Positions 11,607 to 23,799 of a stretch of DNA of 64,000 nucleotides are shown one piece after another (position 1 is the stretch's first letter; every line of letters begins with the position of its first letter). The DNA lies in the NCBI GenBank assembly GCA_037974665.1, contig CM075767.1:17996840-18060839 (forward strand). Reading direction: 5' to 3'. This stretch comes from Ehretia macrophylla. Taxonomy: Eukaryota; Streptophyta; Magnoliopsida; Boraginales; Ehretiaceae. The notes under the pieces are model-generated. The model saw nothing but the letters and a program-made list of their open reading frames with translations, searched no databases and was not told where the DNA came from. A program made the position numbers and the translations under genes.

Positions 11607-12588
11607 ATATTGCATGATATTTATAAAAGAAGAGAGAGAGTGAGTGAAGTGACTAAGTGAGAGAGAGACTTCCATAAATGACCAATCTTGTACTCTTATT
11701 AAAATATGGGGTGTAAAAATTTTATATGAAAGCTTACCCACTAAACTAAATAAATTTGATAATATAGAGATTAATTGGGTGGGGGAGAATGAGATTTTTA
11801 TTATTATATTTTTTTTTCTCTTTGCAAAGAACTTGGCATCTATGACCCAAAAAATTGGAGTCAATAACATTTTTTGAAAAAAAATTAGAATCCAACTCTT
11901 GATGAAGAATTGATTCGCAACAAGAAAAAAAAAAGAAAATCATGTATGATCAACCTTCTCGTTATTAAACAACGGGTTATAAATCTTAAATTTTATCATG
12001 CAAGATGATTTCAATACTATGATAGTCCAAAAGAAAATTTCCAGATGATAGACTCAATCTTACGGTAGATTGATTAACAAGTAACAACTAATGAATATCT
12101 TCCAAATGCATGTTCGCATATTAACTTCACTCTAGTAGCTATTTTAGAGATCTAAATGGTCTACAGCATCTAGATGGTCCCCAACTGTAGCGATCTAAAT
12201 TGGTAAGCGTATTATGTTCACAAATTGGTAAGCATATTATCTTCACCCAACTCCCTATAGTGTAGCACAATAACTGTTCAGTCATGCTTGAGTTGGTGTA
12301 TACGGCATCTTAGGGGTTGGCGTTTCCTCTTTGTGCATCGTAAATCTAGGCAGCTTTTTTTTTTTTTAAGAAGTAGCATACAGTAATGATCTTACATAAC
12401 AATCTCACCTTTGTAAGGGTGATTCTTAAATGCAAGAGTTTCTCCTTTTTAATAAATTAATGTTTTGGATAAACTCTCTCTTTGAAGTTGAATTGTTATA
12501 TTCTGGGACTTACTTTGTTACATTGGTGCTTTAATTGAGAGTGGACTCCATGAAGGGAAGAATATAGGCTGGATTAAGGTGTGGTAAG
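11607..12588. other. Noncoding AT-rich stretch
   Basis: No gene or recognisable element. There is a T run at about 12355-12368. Confidence 0.4.
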
Positions 12589-12850
12589 TGTTGAGATTAT
12601 TTTTAATAATCTATTATAGATTTACACGTAATTAATAATTATGTTTGGGCTACTATTCTAATTAGGATAATTAAGTGATCCAATTTTAGTAAAGATCCTA
12701 ATAAGACATCTTATCCAATATGAACTCTGTAATGTGTGATATCCAATAGTAGCCTAATTAAAGTTTAGTGAGATTCTTATTAGGTTGTCTATATAAAGTA
12801 GTCTTGGTCCCCAAGCTAATCATAATCTATTCTCTGTTTTCTCTCTGTTC
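12589..12850 (+). repeat. LTR-like fragment with TATA box
   Basis: Begins TGTTGAGATTATTT and contains CTATATAAAG at about 12790, followed by a CT-rich stretch, as in many plant LTRs. No partner LTR, primer site or target duplication was found, so this is a tentative call. Confidence 0.3.
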
Positions 12851-12861
12851 CATCTCTTCTC

Positions 12862-13411
12862 TATCTCACGCGTTTAAACCCAACATAACGTTAAAACTCC
12901 AACTCAATCGTTGAAATTCTATCTAAGCCACAGGCGCAAACATTATACAACCAATTCTTCTATACAAATCTTGGTTTTTGATTGCATTATCTCTGTATTC
13001 ATATTCTCCAAAAAGAATAGTTATATAGAAAAGCTTTTTAGATGAAATAAATTTATTTGTGGTCTCAACGAGTGACTTGACAAATTAAGATTTTAAGAAT
13101 TTTATTCAGACATCCTAATTCAACTATTGCTAGCTACCATTGTTGCTCGGCTTCCATTAGAAAACTATACTTCTAACACTATATAAATGCAGCCACATCT
13201 GCGCTTTTATTGGATTTTTGGCTTGGCTCGAATGGTCCCTAAATAGATGAATTTCAACAATGGAGTTTTAATGTTCTACATGTGAAAGAGGGGAGATGGA
13301 AGAGAGAGAGAAGGCTTTTACTTACATTATTAAATCTTGATTGAAAAGGGATAGGAAAAAAAAGAAGAAGATAAAAATGCAAGAAATTATGATTTTAAAA
13401 TTGATGAATAT
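12862..13411. mobile_element. Truncated second copy of the 10.7-kb foldback element
   Basis: Closely repeats about 10,960-11,495 in the same orientation, for example ATTCTATCTAAGCCACA and TTTTTAGATGAAATAA in both copies. The left arm is missing. The right side stops at the junction with the LINE fragment, so the LINE junction is younger than this copy or arose with its truncation. Confidence 0.7.
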
Positions 13412-15403
13412 AAGATTAGCTCTCGCTGCACTATTAAGGCAGATACTATTGAATGAGATTTCATCATGAAAACTCTTATTGCTCTTAACTTTCCGCCTAT
13501 CTTTGTTGAGTGGATCCACAGTTGTATCATTACACCCAAATGCTGTTAATATTAATGGCAGTCCTCAGGGGTACTTTGAAGGATATCGGGGGTTGAGACA
13601 AGGAGATCCCTTATCTCCTTATCTCTTTGTGATTGGTACGAAAGTTCTCTTCAGAATTCTTGAGCTAGGCACTGAACAATGATTTTCGCTTTCATCCCAA
13701 ATGTAAATCAACTAAAGTCAGTCATCTCTTGTTTGCTGATGACATCTTGATTTTGCCAAAGTCTACTACAGGTGTTGTTAAAATTATCAGTGACTGTTTA
13801 TCGTTGTTTGGTAAACTTTCTGGACTCAATATTTGCAGAGACAAGAGTGAGATCTTCTTAGCAGGTTGCAGCAATCAGAGAACCATTGATATTCAGAACA
13901 TCATGAACTTTAAGTTAGGGACCCTTCCTGTTCGCTATCTCGGGATTCCTTTAATTCTCAGTAGATTGCATATCAATGATTACATCTCTCTTGTGGATAA
14001 AGTTTCTAAAAGGATTGACGGCTGGGCAACTAAATAGCTTTCTTTTACAGGTAGAAGACAACTTATTTATAGTGTTCTTAACAACATCCATTCGTACTGG
14101 ACCAGAGTTTCCCTGCTGCCTAAGGGTACTCTTGATTTTATTGAATATCACATTGTTTCCTTTTTGTGGTCTGGTAGGGTGAGAAATGGGAGAAAGACAA
14201 GAGTTGTCTAGCAAGTTGTTAGTAGACCTTATAGTGAGGGCGGGTTAGGCCTCAAGAAATTGAGTGATATGAATTCTGCAGTCATCATGCGGTATCTCTA
14301 GAGACTTCATACTAGGAAGAAATAAATCTGGATTGACTGGATTTTCGCCAATCACTTGAAAGATTATAATCTATGGGAAACTACCCCTTATTCGGATGTG
14401 ACCTGGTACTGGAAGAGACTCTTATTTATCAGAGATATTTTTAAGCTTCATATTGTTCACAAAATTAGAGATGGTGCCAACATGCTGTTTTGGATTGACT
14501 GATGGCATCCACTTGGCTGCCTAAAAGAAGTGCTTGGCACTTCTCTTTTTTAGCTCAACTAGTATAGTGCTGATGAAAAGGTTGAAGATTTTATTTGGAA
14601 CGGACGATGGAACTGGTCCAAAAACGATCCTTTTATGAACTTCATTGCCCGTAATGTCGATGACATCTCTCCTGAACCTAATAGGTTGGACCATATCTAT
14701 TGGGTGCTACGTAAGAATGGTTTGTTCACTACTAGCTCTGCATGGAATGCTACTTGATACGTATTTCCTTCTATTCAATGGTACACAAAGATTTGGTATA
14801 AGGGGCATATTCTGAAACATGCTTTTCGAATGTGGCTCGCTTGGCTGGATAAGTTATCGACGAGAGCTTGTCTAATCTCGTGGGGCTTGCAAACCAGTCC
14901 TCTTTGCTTATTCTATAATAACTGCATTGAATCGAGGGATCATATGTTGTTTGATTGTGGGTTGCCAGAAGACTTTGGAGGAGAGGTTTAGAATAGTCAA
15001 GTTACTTTACCAGGCTTTATTCTTGGCATGATATATCTAATTGGATTTCCTCCAACTGCAACCAAAGATCTCTTCAAGTCTTCATCATCAAGCTTTTCTT
15101 CCAGGCAGCAATATTTCATATTTGGAAAGATAGGAATTGCAGGTTTCATTAAACCAGTTTTTTGAGTGAAGAAGCATTGTTTTGCAACGTTGTTTACGAT
15201 ATTAGGTATCAAATTTACCATGTTAAAAAATTTAGAAACAGCAATAGAAATAGGTTAATTTGTAGAGCTTGGAATATAGATGAAAGTATTCTTTTGTAGC
15301 TCGGATCTTGAGGTTTTTTTGTGTGTCCCCTCTTTTTGTCTCACTTCTTGTAAATTTTGTGATTAATCTACACTCTTGCTTTCCTAGCCAAAAAAAAAAA
15401 ATC
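13412..15403 (+). pseudogene. 5'-truncated L1 LINE, ORF2 remnant
   Basis: Begins in the middle of the reverse transcriptase (degenerate form of the family KAYDTVEW block). It continues through [15 protein letters not shown] (13,591 on), the catalytic FADD box at 13,730-13,745 and the C-terminal thumb/connection (LNNIHSYW, SVSLLPKGT-like). It ends with a zf-RVT-like cysteine/histidine cluster near 14,890-14,960 (SPLCLFYNN..., then DHMLFDCG). At least two frameshifts and several stops break the frame. An A run at about 15,391-15,402 is taken as the poly(A) tail. 5' truncation is typical of failed LINE reverse transcription. No clear target duplication was seen. Confidence 0.8.
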
Positions 15404-15540
15404 GCAAAAGTCATTAATTTCAAAATTCTTGTGGATTTTGAATTAGGGAATAGCATGGGAAAGATAAGCAATGAAAAGTTATTTTATATATAGTCCAGAA
15501 AAGGTTTTACATTATTCAATGCTTGTAACAGTTGCATAAG
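15404..15540. other. Short unassigned spacer
   Basis: Lies between the LINE poly(A) tail and the next inverted-repeat element; nothing recognised. Confidence 0.3.
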
Positions 15541-15922
15541 GCTATCTCCAACAGCTCTCTTATTTTTTTTTTATATTTAGGGAATTTGAAGCATTTTCTC
15601 TATTTTTATAGATCTTCTATTTCAGTTTCACTCCAACAACTCCCATATTTTTAACCAATTCCTTATTTTATAGAATCCTTATTTTAATTTTACTCCAATA
15701 GCTCTCCTATATAGAAAATTCATACTTCTATAATATTAAAAACTATGGGGAATGGGATGGGGGAGGGATTTGATCCCCCAACAATGGGGATCTAAATTTC
15801 AAATTATTTATCCCCTAAAATATAGGGGATCATTTGGGGGAACTGTTGGAGCTATATACCACCAACAGCTCTCTCAAATTTGATGGTTTTTGGCACTTGG
15901 GGGAGCTGTTGGAGCTCCCCTA
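15541..15922. mobile_element. Small inverted-repeat element (MITE-like)
   Basis: The motif CTCCAACAGCTC recurs in direct and inverted form (CTGTTGGAGCT) at both ends and inside. The body is AT-rich and noncoding. The superfamily cannot be assigned because no target duplication is evident. Confidence 0.5.
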
Positions 15923-17030
15923 ACTGCTTAGGCCCCTAAAGTATGGGTTACTATGAGGTATGGGTTACTATGAGATCCGGTCAGCCGACCCAACAATACT
16001 CATAACAATTGGTGAGACCCACATCAAATAGGTCTCACTAGAAGAGAGTTGTTTAGTTAGTCGGATTCAAGAATTTTCCGCTGAAAGTATACCTTGGTTT
16101 TTCAATTTCCAATCTCAGTAGATGCAATTAAAAATCTCATTATAGACCCCAATGAAATCTATATCCAAATGACAGTTTAGAGCTAGAGATGGAAAAGCAA
16201 TGCATGATAAATGTAAGCTAACTGAAACTGATCCTTTAAACTGTAAAGACCACTTGCAATAGCTCGAGAGGGACTAAGGTCCACTTTCCGAAAGAGATAT
16301 GAATTTTGAGTTTTCTAGAATTGAGAGTAAAACAAGGCTTTAAGATATTTAGCCGTACCCATTTCTATAAGCAGCCTTCCTACAAATTTCAAATATGAAG
16401 ATAAACTAGCTGCCAAATCTAGAACAAGATTCCTCGTCAATAATTATTTGGAAAGAGCTGCCAAATCAAATACTTGTTGGGTTTTTGGCAAGTTCCTAGC
16501 CCAAGTCATGGTGAATACAAGTACAAATACAAGTTCAATGAGAGTAAAAATACTTATTCTAATCCTTGTAAGATCTAATTTTCTATAAATAGGATTTTCA
16601 AACTTATGATTAATTGTCACATGTCGCACACTATGGGGTAGGTGTCAGCTTTAAAGGCTTTTTTTTTTTTTTTTTTTATAGTCTTTCGCCCATCTAACAA
16701 GATTAACTTGTGAAGATATTTTTTCGTTTCTCTTCTTGCAAATGCCAATTGTTGAAGGGTACACAAATTTTCATGTATAAAACTAGTTGTAAAATATTTC
16801 AGCTTTCTCCATATATAAGCCAAAGCATTGTAACCATTAATTTATAAAGTGAAGGAGGTAAGTTCATCAACCCACATTAAGAAATATTATTTTCCTACCT
16901 ATCTTTGTGCATGATCCCCATCAAGTGGTGTTAGAGGTTGTCATTGAATATTCCTAGTCACACACGTTAGAACTCATTGAAGCTTGATTGGTTACTGCAC
17001 TTAGATATGTTGGTTGTTACCATAGTTGTT
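15923..17030. other. Noncoding region with small tandem repeat
   Basis: Contains an exact 17-bp tandem duplication, GTATGGGTTACTATGAG, at 15,941-15,957 and 15,958-15,974, and a T run near 16,660-16,678. A stretch at 16,448-16,640 has TGTTGGG and TATAAATAGGA and could be an LTR fragment, but no partner was found. No gene seen. Confidence 0.4.
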
Positions 17031-17426
17031 AAATCATGAATCGTATTGTGAATCGAAATGCTATTTTTTTTAAATCGCAAATCGTATCGAATCGTGAATC
17101 ATAACGATTCGGTCACATGTTAAAAAATAAATTAATAATTGATATAGTATATTCTCATTAGTTGTTTTGAGTAAAAAATTACTTATTTGAATATACATTT
17201 CTACATATCAAACAACAATTTTAATATTCTCAAATAATAAATATATTTTAATGATTCTAACCATTAAAAGCGAAACATATATTTTAATAATCTTTATTTT
17301 ACTATTCTTAACCCAACTAATAATATAATATAGATTTAATATTCTCAACCCTAACAATATAATATCTATTTAATATTCCCAAGTTACAACCCACTATCAA
17401 CATAATATATATTTAATATTCCCAAG
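17031..17426. repeat. AT-rich tandem repeat, left part
   Basis: An AATCGTATCGAATC-rich stretch, then diverged repeats of about 50-60 bp built on TAATATATATTTAATATTC followed by CCAAGTTACAACC. The same repeat resumes after the solo LTR at 17,869-17,954. Confidence 0.55.
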
Positions 17427-17868
17427 TGTTAAGGTAGAAAAATCTGGAGAGCTTGACTAGGCTGGACCCTGCAAGAAGAGCACTGTGGGTTGAGTCCACA
17501 TTAGCACTCTAACTATCAAGTTAGTAGCTTTCTTGAGGAAAAAGGAAGATAAACTTGAAGAAAAGTGTATAGTGTGTATGAGTTACCTTTTTCTGGATGT
17601 GAGAGTGTTATTTATACATTTGTGAGAGATTCTATTTTCTCTCTCCTATTTGGTTTTCTGCAATTGTGTCAGAGTTAGTTACAACAATTCTTCCCGAGGC
17701 CCCTAAGATTTGTCTTCATTCCCGAGCCCTCGGATGCTGTTCTGCTGTACAAACTAGGCCTCAGGTGAAATAGGCCTCGAGTCGAGGTTACCCGTAGACG
17801 TCCTTTCATATGTCATCCCAAGGGTATTTTGGTAATTGTGCTTGGGGTCAGGAGTTTACCTCTGATCA
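17427..17868 (-). mobile_element. Solo LTR
   Basis: Starts TGTTAAGG and ends CTGATCA (TG...CA). It is flanked on both sides by CCAAG (17,422-17,426 and 17,869-17,873), the 5-bp duplication expected of LTR retrotransposition. There is no internal region, so it is a solo LTR from recombination between two LTRs. The minus strand carries TATAAATA near 17,613, so that orientation is preferred. Confidence 0.8.
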
Positions 17869-17954
17869 CCAAGTTACAACCGATTATCAATATAATATAT
17901 ATTTAATGTTTCCAAGTTCCAACTTGTTATCAACATAATATACATTTAATATTT
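17869..17954. repeat. AT-rich tandem repeat, right part
   Basis: Two further units of the repeat seen at 17,031-17,426 (CCAAGTTACAACC then ATATATATTTAAT, and a variant). They continue directly when the solo LTR is removed. Confidence 0.55.
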
Positions 17955-18630
17955 GGGCAAAAACCATTTTAGTCCCTGAGGTTTGCTCTAAAGACCAAAT
18001 TAATCCCTCAGGTTTGAAAAAAGACCAAATTGGTCCCTCCAATTAATTTTTGTTAGTCAAATGTTAATAGTCAAAGGGTTGACCGAATTAAAAGACCATT
18101 ATATTCTTAGGTAACATATATTATAAAAAGAAAATTACTATAAAAGTCTAAATCAGTCTAAAACAACATAATTCACATCATTTGTGCAGGAAAAAAAAAT
18201 TAAAAAATATCAGTTCAAACATAAACAAATTAAATTAAGTAATATATCGTTAAAAAATGAATAATTATCATCGATATAATTAAAAGCGAGGGTACCGGCC
18301 AGAGAAGAGGATGAATCATGATTGTTCATTTTTTAATGATATATTACTAACTTTAATTTGTTTATGTTTGAACTTATATTTTTTAATTTTTTTTTCCTGC
18401 ACAAATGATGTGAATTATATTTTTTTAGACTGATTTAGACTTTTATTGTAATTTTTTTTTATAATATATGTTGCCTAAGGATATAATGGTCTTTTAACTC
18501 GGTCAATCCTTTGACTATTAACATTTGACTAACAAAAATTAATTGGAGGGACCAATTTGATCTTTTTACAAATTTGAGGGACTAATTTAATCTTTAGAGC
18601 AAACTTGAGGGACTAAAATGGTTTTGACCC
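17955..18630. mobile_element. Foldback element with 10-bp target duplication (Mutator-like)
   Basis: Ends read GGGCAAAAACCATTTTAGTC and, inverted, GGGTCAAAACCATTTTAGTC. The inverted match runs inward for much of the element (for example a block around GACTATTAACATTTGAC). Perfect flanking 10-bp repeats TTTAATATTT lie at 17,945-17,954 and 18,631-18,640. No protein is encoded, so it is a non-autonomous element. Confidence 0.85.
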
Positions 18631-18640
18631 TTTAATATTT

Positions 18641-19400
18641 CTAACCAAAGTAAAACAAATACAACTTAGTAGCAGCTGGCAACTACTTAAACATCTAGTT
18701 TAAAAGAAAACAATGTAAGTGCATTTTTCTATCCAAAGCACAATTGAGGTCTAGCAAGCGTGATTCTAGTCAACATAACATGATCAAGAAGAGGTTGCAA
18801 CTTGCAAGCAACATAAGAAAAGTAAGCTGATGTTCTTCGTTAAAAATTCCAATCACCATTAGCAATTGAGTTTTTTTTCTAAAAGAAAAAAAAGCATATA
18901 TGTTACTATCACCAAAGAAATTGTTTTCTTGTGCTAAAGCAAAAGATTTCTAAGAAGAGGAAGCTAGAGTGAGAGAGGTTTTATCCTCGGGTGAAAGACA
19001 AGAATGATTAGGGACATGCTGGATGTTGAAGAAGAATTACTTGCATATGAATATCCATATTGTCATGTTTTTTGTTGCTGTGACTTACCATTAGAAAAGG
19101 TAGGACTATTCATTGTCACTATTTTATTTTTCACTTAATATATAGTGGAATAGTAATTGTATGCAAAATAGAAACATCTTGTATCGTATATAAGTATACA
19201 CGCATAAAACTGAAATTAGGAATTTCCAAGTAATAGTCGTGCATAGATCTATTAAAAGATTCATGGTATGGTATCGATCATGTTGTTCATATTCATATTA
19301 AAAAATATATTTTGTTTGCTAATTTAGCAAAAAAGAAAAACTTGAAGATAGAGAAAACAAAGCTAAGTTATGTATTCAATTGTATTCAATTACCTCAAAC
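18641..19400. other. Noncoding AT-rich spacer
   Basis: No gene or recognisable element seen. Confidence 0.4.
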
Positions 19401-21218
19401 CTTTTTTTTTTTTTTTTTTTTGCTAAGTCAGTGAGGGAAATGTTTCATTAAATAATACAAATTACATACCATGGGTCAAAGACTATTACAAAGAAGAAAA
19501 CAAAGAAACATCAAAGTGTAGCAAGTCTATTAAAATAACTGAGGTTTCATCGTAAAACTAATTAACGTCAAGTGGAGTACCCTATGATCTTATTAAGTGG
19601 TCTAACAATTTTTGATTTTTCGAAATAAGACAAGTGTTATATTCTAACACTCCCTCCACGCGGAAGATTGAACACGCGTGGTCCTAACTTTTGAGATGGG
19701 TCGTACGCGGATAAATATGAGTAGACCAAAGGCCCAACTCTGATGCCATGTTAAGATAATTGAGGTTCCATCCTAAAACCAATTGGTGCCAAGTGGAGTA
19801 ACCCAAGATCTTATTAAGTGGTTTAAGCGTTTTTGATTTTTCGATATGGGACAAGTATTATATTTTAGCAAAGTCTGAGAGAGAAGTACATTGAGGCAAG
19901 AGACTAGTAGAAACAAGCAACAAGGCCCTTCAACTATATATGTAGTAGTAAGTGAACGAGAGTATCACTCTCCCGGATCAATGGGCATGCCAACAAAGAA
20001 GTTATGAACAGACCCCAAGAGGTTTGGCGGTGCTTAGAGAGGTGAGCAATTGGAAGTCTTAGTAGTGGAAAGTTCAATGGATTCTAAAGAGTGATCTTTG
20101 TCGGCCAATTTTGAGGTTCTAGGACCTTTCGACTGTTCTCAAACATGTTATGGGTTGCTTTGGAAGGCAATCGAGTGGGTAATCGGTTGGAAGACGGCCT
20201 CAATGGATTCTTGGCACAAGAAGTGCGAGATTCATGCGTGTTTATCATAGGGTGGTTAAACTCGATTCTTTTATGGCTTGATTGTCTCTATAGTGTATGA
20301 CTAATTTGGATTCGAAGGACATGTTGAGGTAGTGTGACCAAGTAACTTGCATAAAGTGCATTAGATGGCTTGCAAGCATATTCAATCTCAACTTCTACGA
20401 TACTACCATACTACCATTTAGGAACTTGACATACATCATATTTGGCAAGTGCTCTTCAAGATTCATTTCCACACAAACTCTAGCATATCCCAGATGAGAT
20501 CGTGAGGCAATTTTCGAGTCCATTTGGAGAGGGAAACCAATGATGCTAGTAACATAAGGGAGCCCAAGTTGAGTCTAGAGGACGAGGGGATTGTTCCTAA
20601 GCTTGAGCCACATGACAGTCTTTCACTTGAGAAATTGATAAGTTGTAAATTTGGCTCCCACTTGCTGAAGAGCAACGATAAAAGATTTATATGTCATAAT
20701 TGTTTGAGAACAAGATTACAAAACTTTTCATTATCAAGTCAAAATATAAAGAGACCATTATCCGTGGATTGAATCTCAACTTCCCAAAATCTTTCCATTG
20801 CAAATCTGTACCATATTCATGATGAGAAAGAAGGTAGGGTGTTTACCAATAAATTGACCTACCAAGCAACATCTGCAAAGTCGGGAACCTTTATCATAGA
20901 CATCTAAAGTGGGGGAGTCAACTTTCTTACCCTTAATGATCTTGGTTTGGAAATAAATAAGGTTGAGGTTGGTGCTCAATTTAGGCATGAACGAAGGTTT
21001 CCAATTTGAAGCCATAGGCCTTGGACCCAAATTGATGGAGGTACATTGAAGAAGTGGGAAATGATCTTCAATGATAAAAAATTAGAGCACTAACATCCGG
21101 TTGTAAAAGTGTTTCTTGGCTAGCCTACTAGAGTTTCTTTATGCTGAGCCAAGTATCTTTGGTCTACCAAAACATGGGCAACATGCTGGTCACAACTTAT
21201 CCTTCAATTATCTTTAAT
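19401..21218 (-). pseudogene. LINE-1: internally deleted L1 LINE with ORF1 remnant
   Basis: Minus-strand L1. The poly(A) tail appears as a T run at about 19,401-19,423, next to a 3' UTR-like TGCTAAGTCAGTGAGG. At 20,463-21,030 there are DUF4283-type ORF1 fragments (CCLVGQFIGKHPTF, then KWEPNLQLINF- and ARVCVEM-type blocks in shifted frames), followed by a degraded zinc-knuckle stretch near 20,350. No endonuclease or reverse transcriptase is present between ORF1 and the tail, so most of ORF2 has been lost. A TRIM (19,528-19,870) sits in its 3' part. Confidence 0.65.
19528..19870 (-). mobile_element. TRIM: 343-bp miniature LTR retrotransposon
   Basis: Two 122-bp LTRs at 19,528-19,649 and 19,749-19,870 bound a 99-bp interior. 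The target duplication is AAGTC (19,523-19,527 and 19,871-19,875). On the minus strand the primer site TGGCATCAGAG (19,748-19,738) abuts the 5' LTR and matches the tRNA-Met type. A polypurine tract (CCGCGTGGAGGGAG, 19,663-19,650) abuts the 3' LTR. There is no coding capacity. All borders of a complete TRIM are visible; the LTRs have visibly diverged, so it is not recent. Confidence 0.9.
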
Positions 21219-21329
21219 TTTTTTTTTTTGCTCGGCAAGTAATCATTTCATTCCAACTAACCAAAAACAGATATAAAAAAGTTCATTTACATCATTCTAA
21301 ACCTAATTGCCAATGTGAGCAAAGGTTTC

Positions 21330-22317
21330 TATTTGCTATGCTATCCACATATTTACTATTAACAGAAATTTTGTCTCTAACATCGACAAAAATATCCACA
21401 ATGATTTGATTCTCCATTTTAGTGCCATTATCGTGTAGTCAACTGTTGTGTTCCTCCAAATGTGGTAAATAGTCACACAAAAGAAAGCTTTCATAATATC
21501 AATCTTGAGACTATTCTTCAGTTTACTGATACGGTGGACTATCACCTCCTATTGCACATTGAGACTACGCATCCTGAATAACTCAGTAAAGTGTCCCCAA
21601 ATTCTTTTGGAAAATGAGCAATCAAAGAGTGGTCTCAATTTTCCATCCCTAAACCACAGAACTCACAATTTGCATTGTCAATTACTTCCCAATTGATAAG
21701 ACTTTGGTTGGTTGGGCAATGGTTAAGACACATAAGCGAGGAACGGAAATCATGTTTTGGAATCATACACTTACTCCAAACAGTAGATGCTCAATTAACC
21801 TTATCTATTTTCTCCCTAATGTAATCCCATGTTGTGTTAAAGGAGAACTTACCCTTGTCATTAGCATACCAATCAATTTGGTCATAACCACTAGCAGGTC
21901 TAATAGAGTCCACAAGATGTTGCAAAAAGAGAAGACCTGGGGCTAATGCCACTGGCCCGAAAAAATAAACTGATCTATTCTTGAGTTGATGAATTCATTT
22001 GGGATAGAAAAATTGTTCAACTCAGCAAACTGCATAAGGTTACCCGTTGGAAGCCAAGGGTCCCAACAAAGCATTGTTTTCTTACCATTCGAGATTTTGT
22101 GTCTAATCAACTTTCTTGCAATTACTTGACATTTAAGTATATTCTTCCACGTCCATGTCGCATTGGAAGGGATTTCAATACTCCAGATACTAAGTTGATT
22201 AAGAAGCATTCAGTTAACCCAATAGCCCCATAAATAATGTTCATCAATGTAGGTATACCAAAATTGTTTAAGGAGAGCAACATGATTAATCTCTTGAATG
22301 CATTGAATACCCAATCC
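21330..22317 (-). pseudogene. LINE-2 ORF2 C-terminal region with zf-RVT
   Basis: Continues the reverse transcriptase frame. It includes WTWKNILKC and LCWDPWLPTG blocks typical of the region after RT in plant L1 elements. At about 21,610-21,670 lies a zf-RVT zinc-binding cluster, CEFCGLG followed by DHSLFDCSF, with a stop codon where Trp is usual between them. The frame shifts near 21,550. Confidence 0.65.
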
Positions 22318-23799
22318 TCATTCTTTCTTAGGTTTCATTAGCTCTGTACACACCACTTTACCACATTTAGAATTTTCACCTTCTTCTTTCCAAAGAAAAC
22401 CTACAAATTTCCTCTCTATTTCATGGATAACTCCTTTCGGAAGGATAAAAACATTGCACCAATAATGCGTCACACTAAAGAGAATAGAATTGAGAAGTTG
22501 AACTTTCCCCGCAAATGACAACCCTTTGTTTGTACAAGAATCAATACGGGCAGTAATCTTAGAGCAGAGGAGATTACATACTTGTTTGTTGAGTCTCTTC
22601 GTAATCAATGGCATACCTAAGTATTTAACTGAAAGCTGCCCAAGACTAATGTTCAAACATTCAACCAAATGAACCTTCGTACTCTTACTGCAACCCCTGA
22701 TGAAGATATCACTTTTAATATTGTTGATGCAAAGACCTAAAATTCTTGAGAAAATATTGAAGGCTTTAGAAATAATTTTCAATGAAGGGTAATTTGATTT
22801 GGAAAAAATGAATAGGTCGTCAACAAAGGCTAAATGATTCAGCTTGGTTTTCATGCACTTAGGGTGGAAATTGAAATCTTTCATACCTGTACCTTTTTTG
22901 AGTAAAGACGATAACAATTCCATAGCAATCACAGAAAGGTACGGAGAACGAGGGTCTCCTTGTCGAAGACCCTTCTTCCCTTTAAAGAACATTTCCATGT
23001 GACCATTCAAAACCATAGAGTATAAAGGCGTGGTGATATACATTTTAATCCACCTCACAAAACCATTAGGATAGTTAAGTGCCTTAAAACATTTGATAAT
23101 GAACTCCCAATTAATAGTGTCATAGGCTTTCATGATGTCCAATTTGATGACGCATCGAGGGCTGATTCTTTTGCGACTATAGTTCCTCACAAGCTCCTGG
23201 GCAATAAGAACATTGTCGAGGATTTTTCTCCTAGGGATAAACGTTGATAGATTCTTTGAAATGATAGAGTTTAGAGTACCTTTAAGTCGATTCACAAGAC
23301 CTTTCGAAACACATTTGTAAACCACATTACAACATGAAATAGGTCGAATATCTTGGATTCGAGAAGGATTATCCACTTTCGGAACCAAGTTAATGGTTGT
23401 TGTATTTATCTCTTTAAGTAATCTACCTGCCAAAAAGGATGATTTCACAGCATGACAAAAGTCCGCACCAATAACATCCCAAGCATTTTTGAAGAAAAAT
23501 GCTGAAAATCCATTAGGCCCAGGCCCTTTACTGTCATCAATAGAAAAAAGTGCTTCCTTAATTTCAACATCAATAACTGGATTCTTGAGGTCATTGTGCA
23601 TACCCGTACGGATGGACTTAACAAGCAGCTCCCTGAGATCATTAACTATATAGAATTCATTATTGTTATTCTCCTTCCCTAGTACATTTGTGAAATAGCT
23701 GACTGTCATTTGTTTCACTTCCTCCATAAAGGAAATAAAGCTGTCATCTACTTTGATAAGAGAATGGATATTGTTCCTGGCTTTGTGCCCTCTGATCAC
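22318..23799 (-). pseudogene. LINE-2 ORF2 reverse transcriptase
   Basis: A 493-codon open stretch with the non-LTR reverse transcriptase order: SKGPGPNGFSAFFFK, NLVPKVDNP, RPISCCNVVYKC, CVIKLDIMKAYDTINW, GLRQGDPRSPYL, then the catalytic box FVDD in place of the usual FADD, and the KYLGMPLI thumb block. It would copy LINE RNA at a nicked target. The two catalytic aspartates are kept. The region between it and the endonuclease (23,800-24,102) has several stops in the same frame, one of them where the family has Trp. It reads as a recently disabled enzyme. Confidence 0.85.

Noticed and set aside
19401..19423. Poly-T tracts here and at 21,222 as terminators or promoters
   Set aside because: Each abuts LINE 3' UTR-like sequence and is better explained as the reverse complement of a LINE poly(A) tail.
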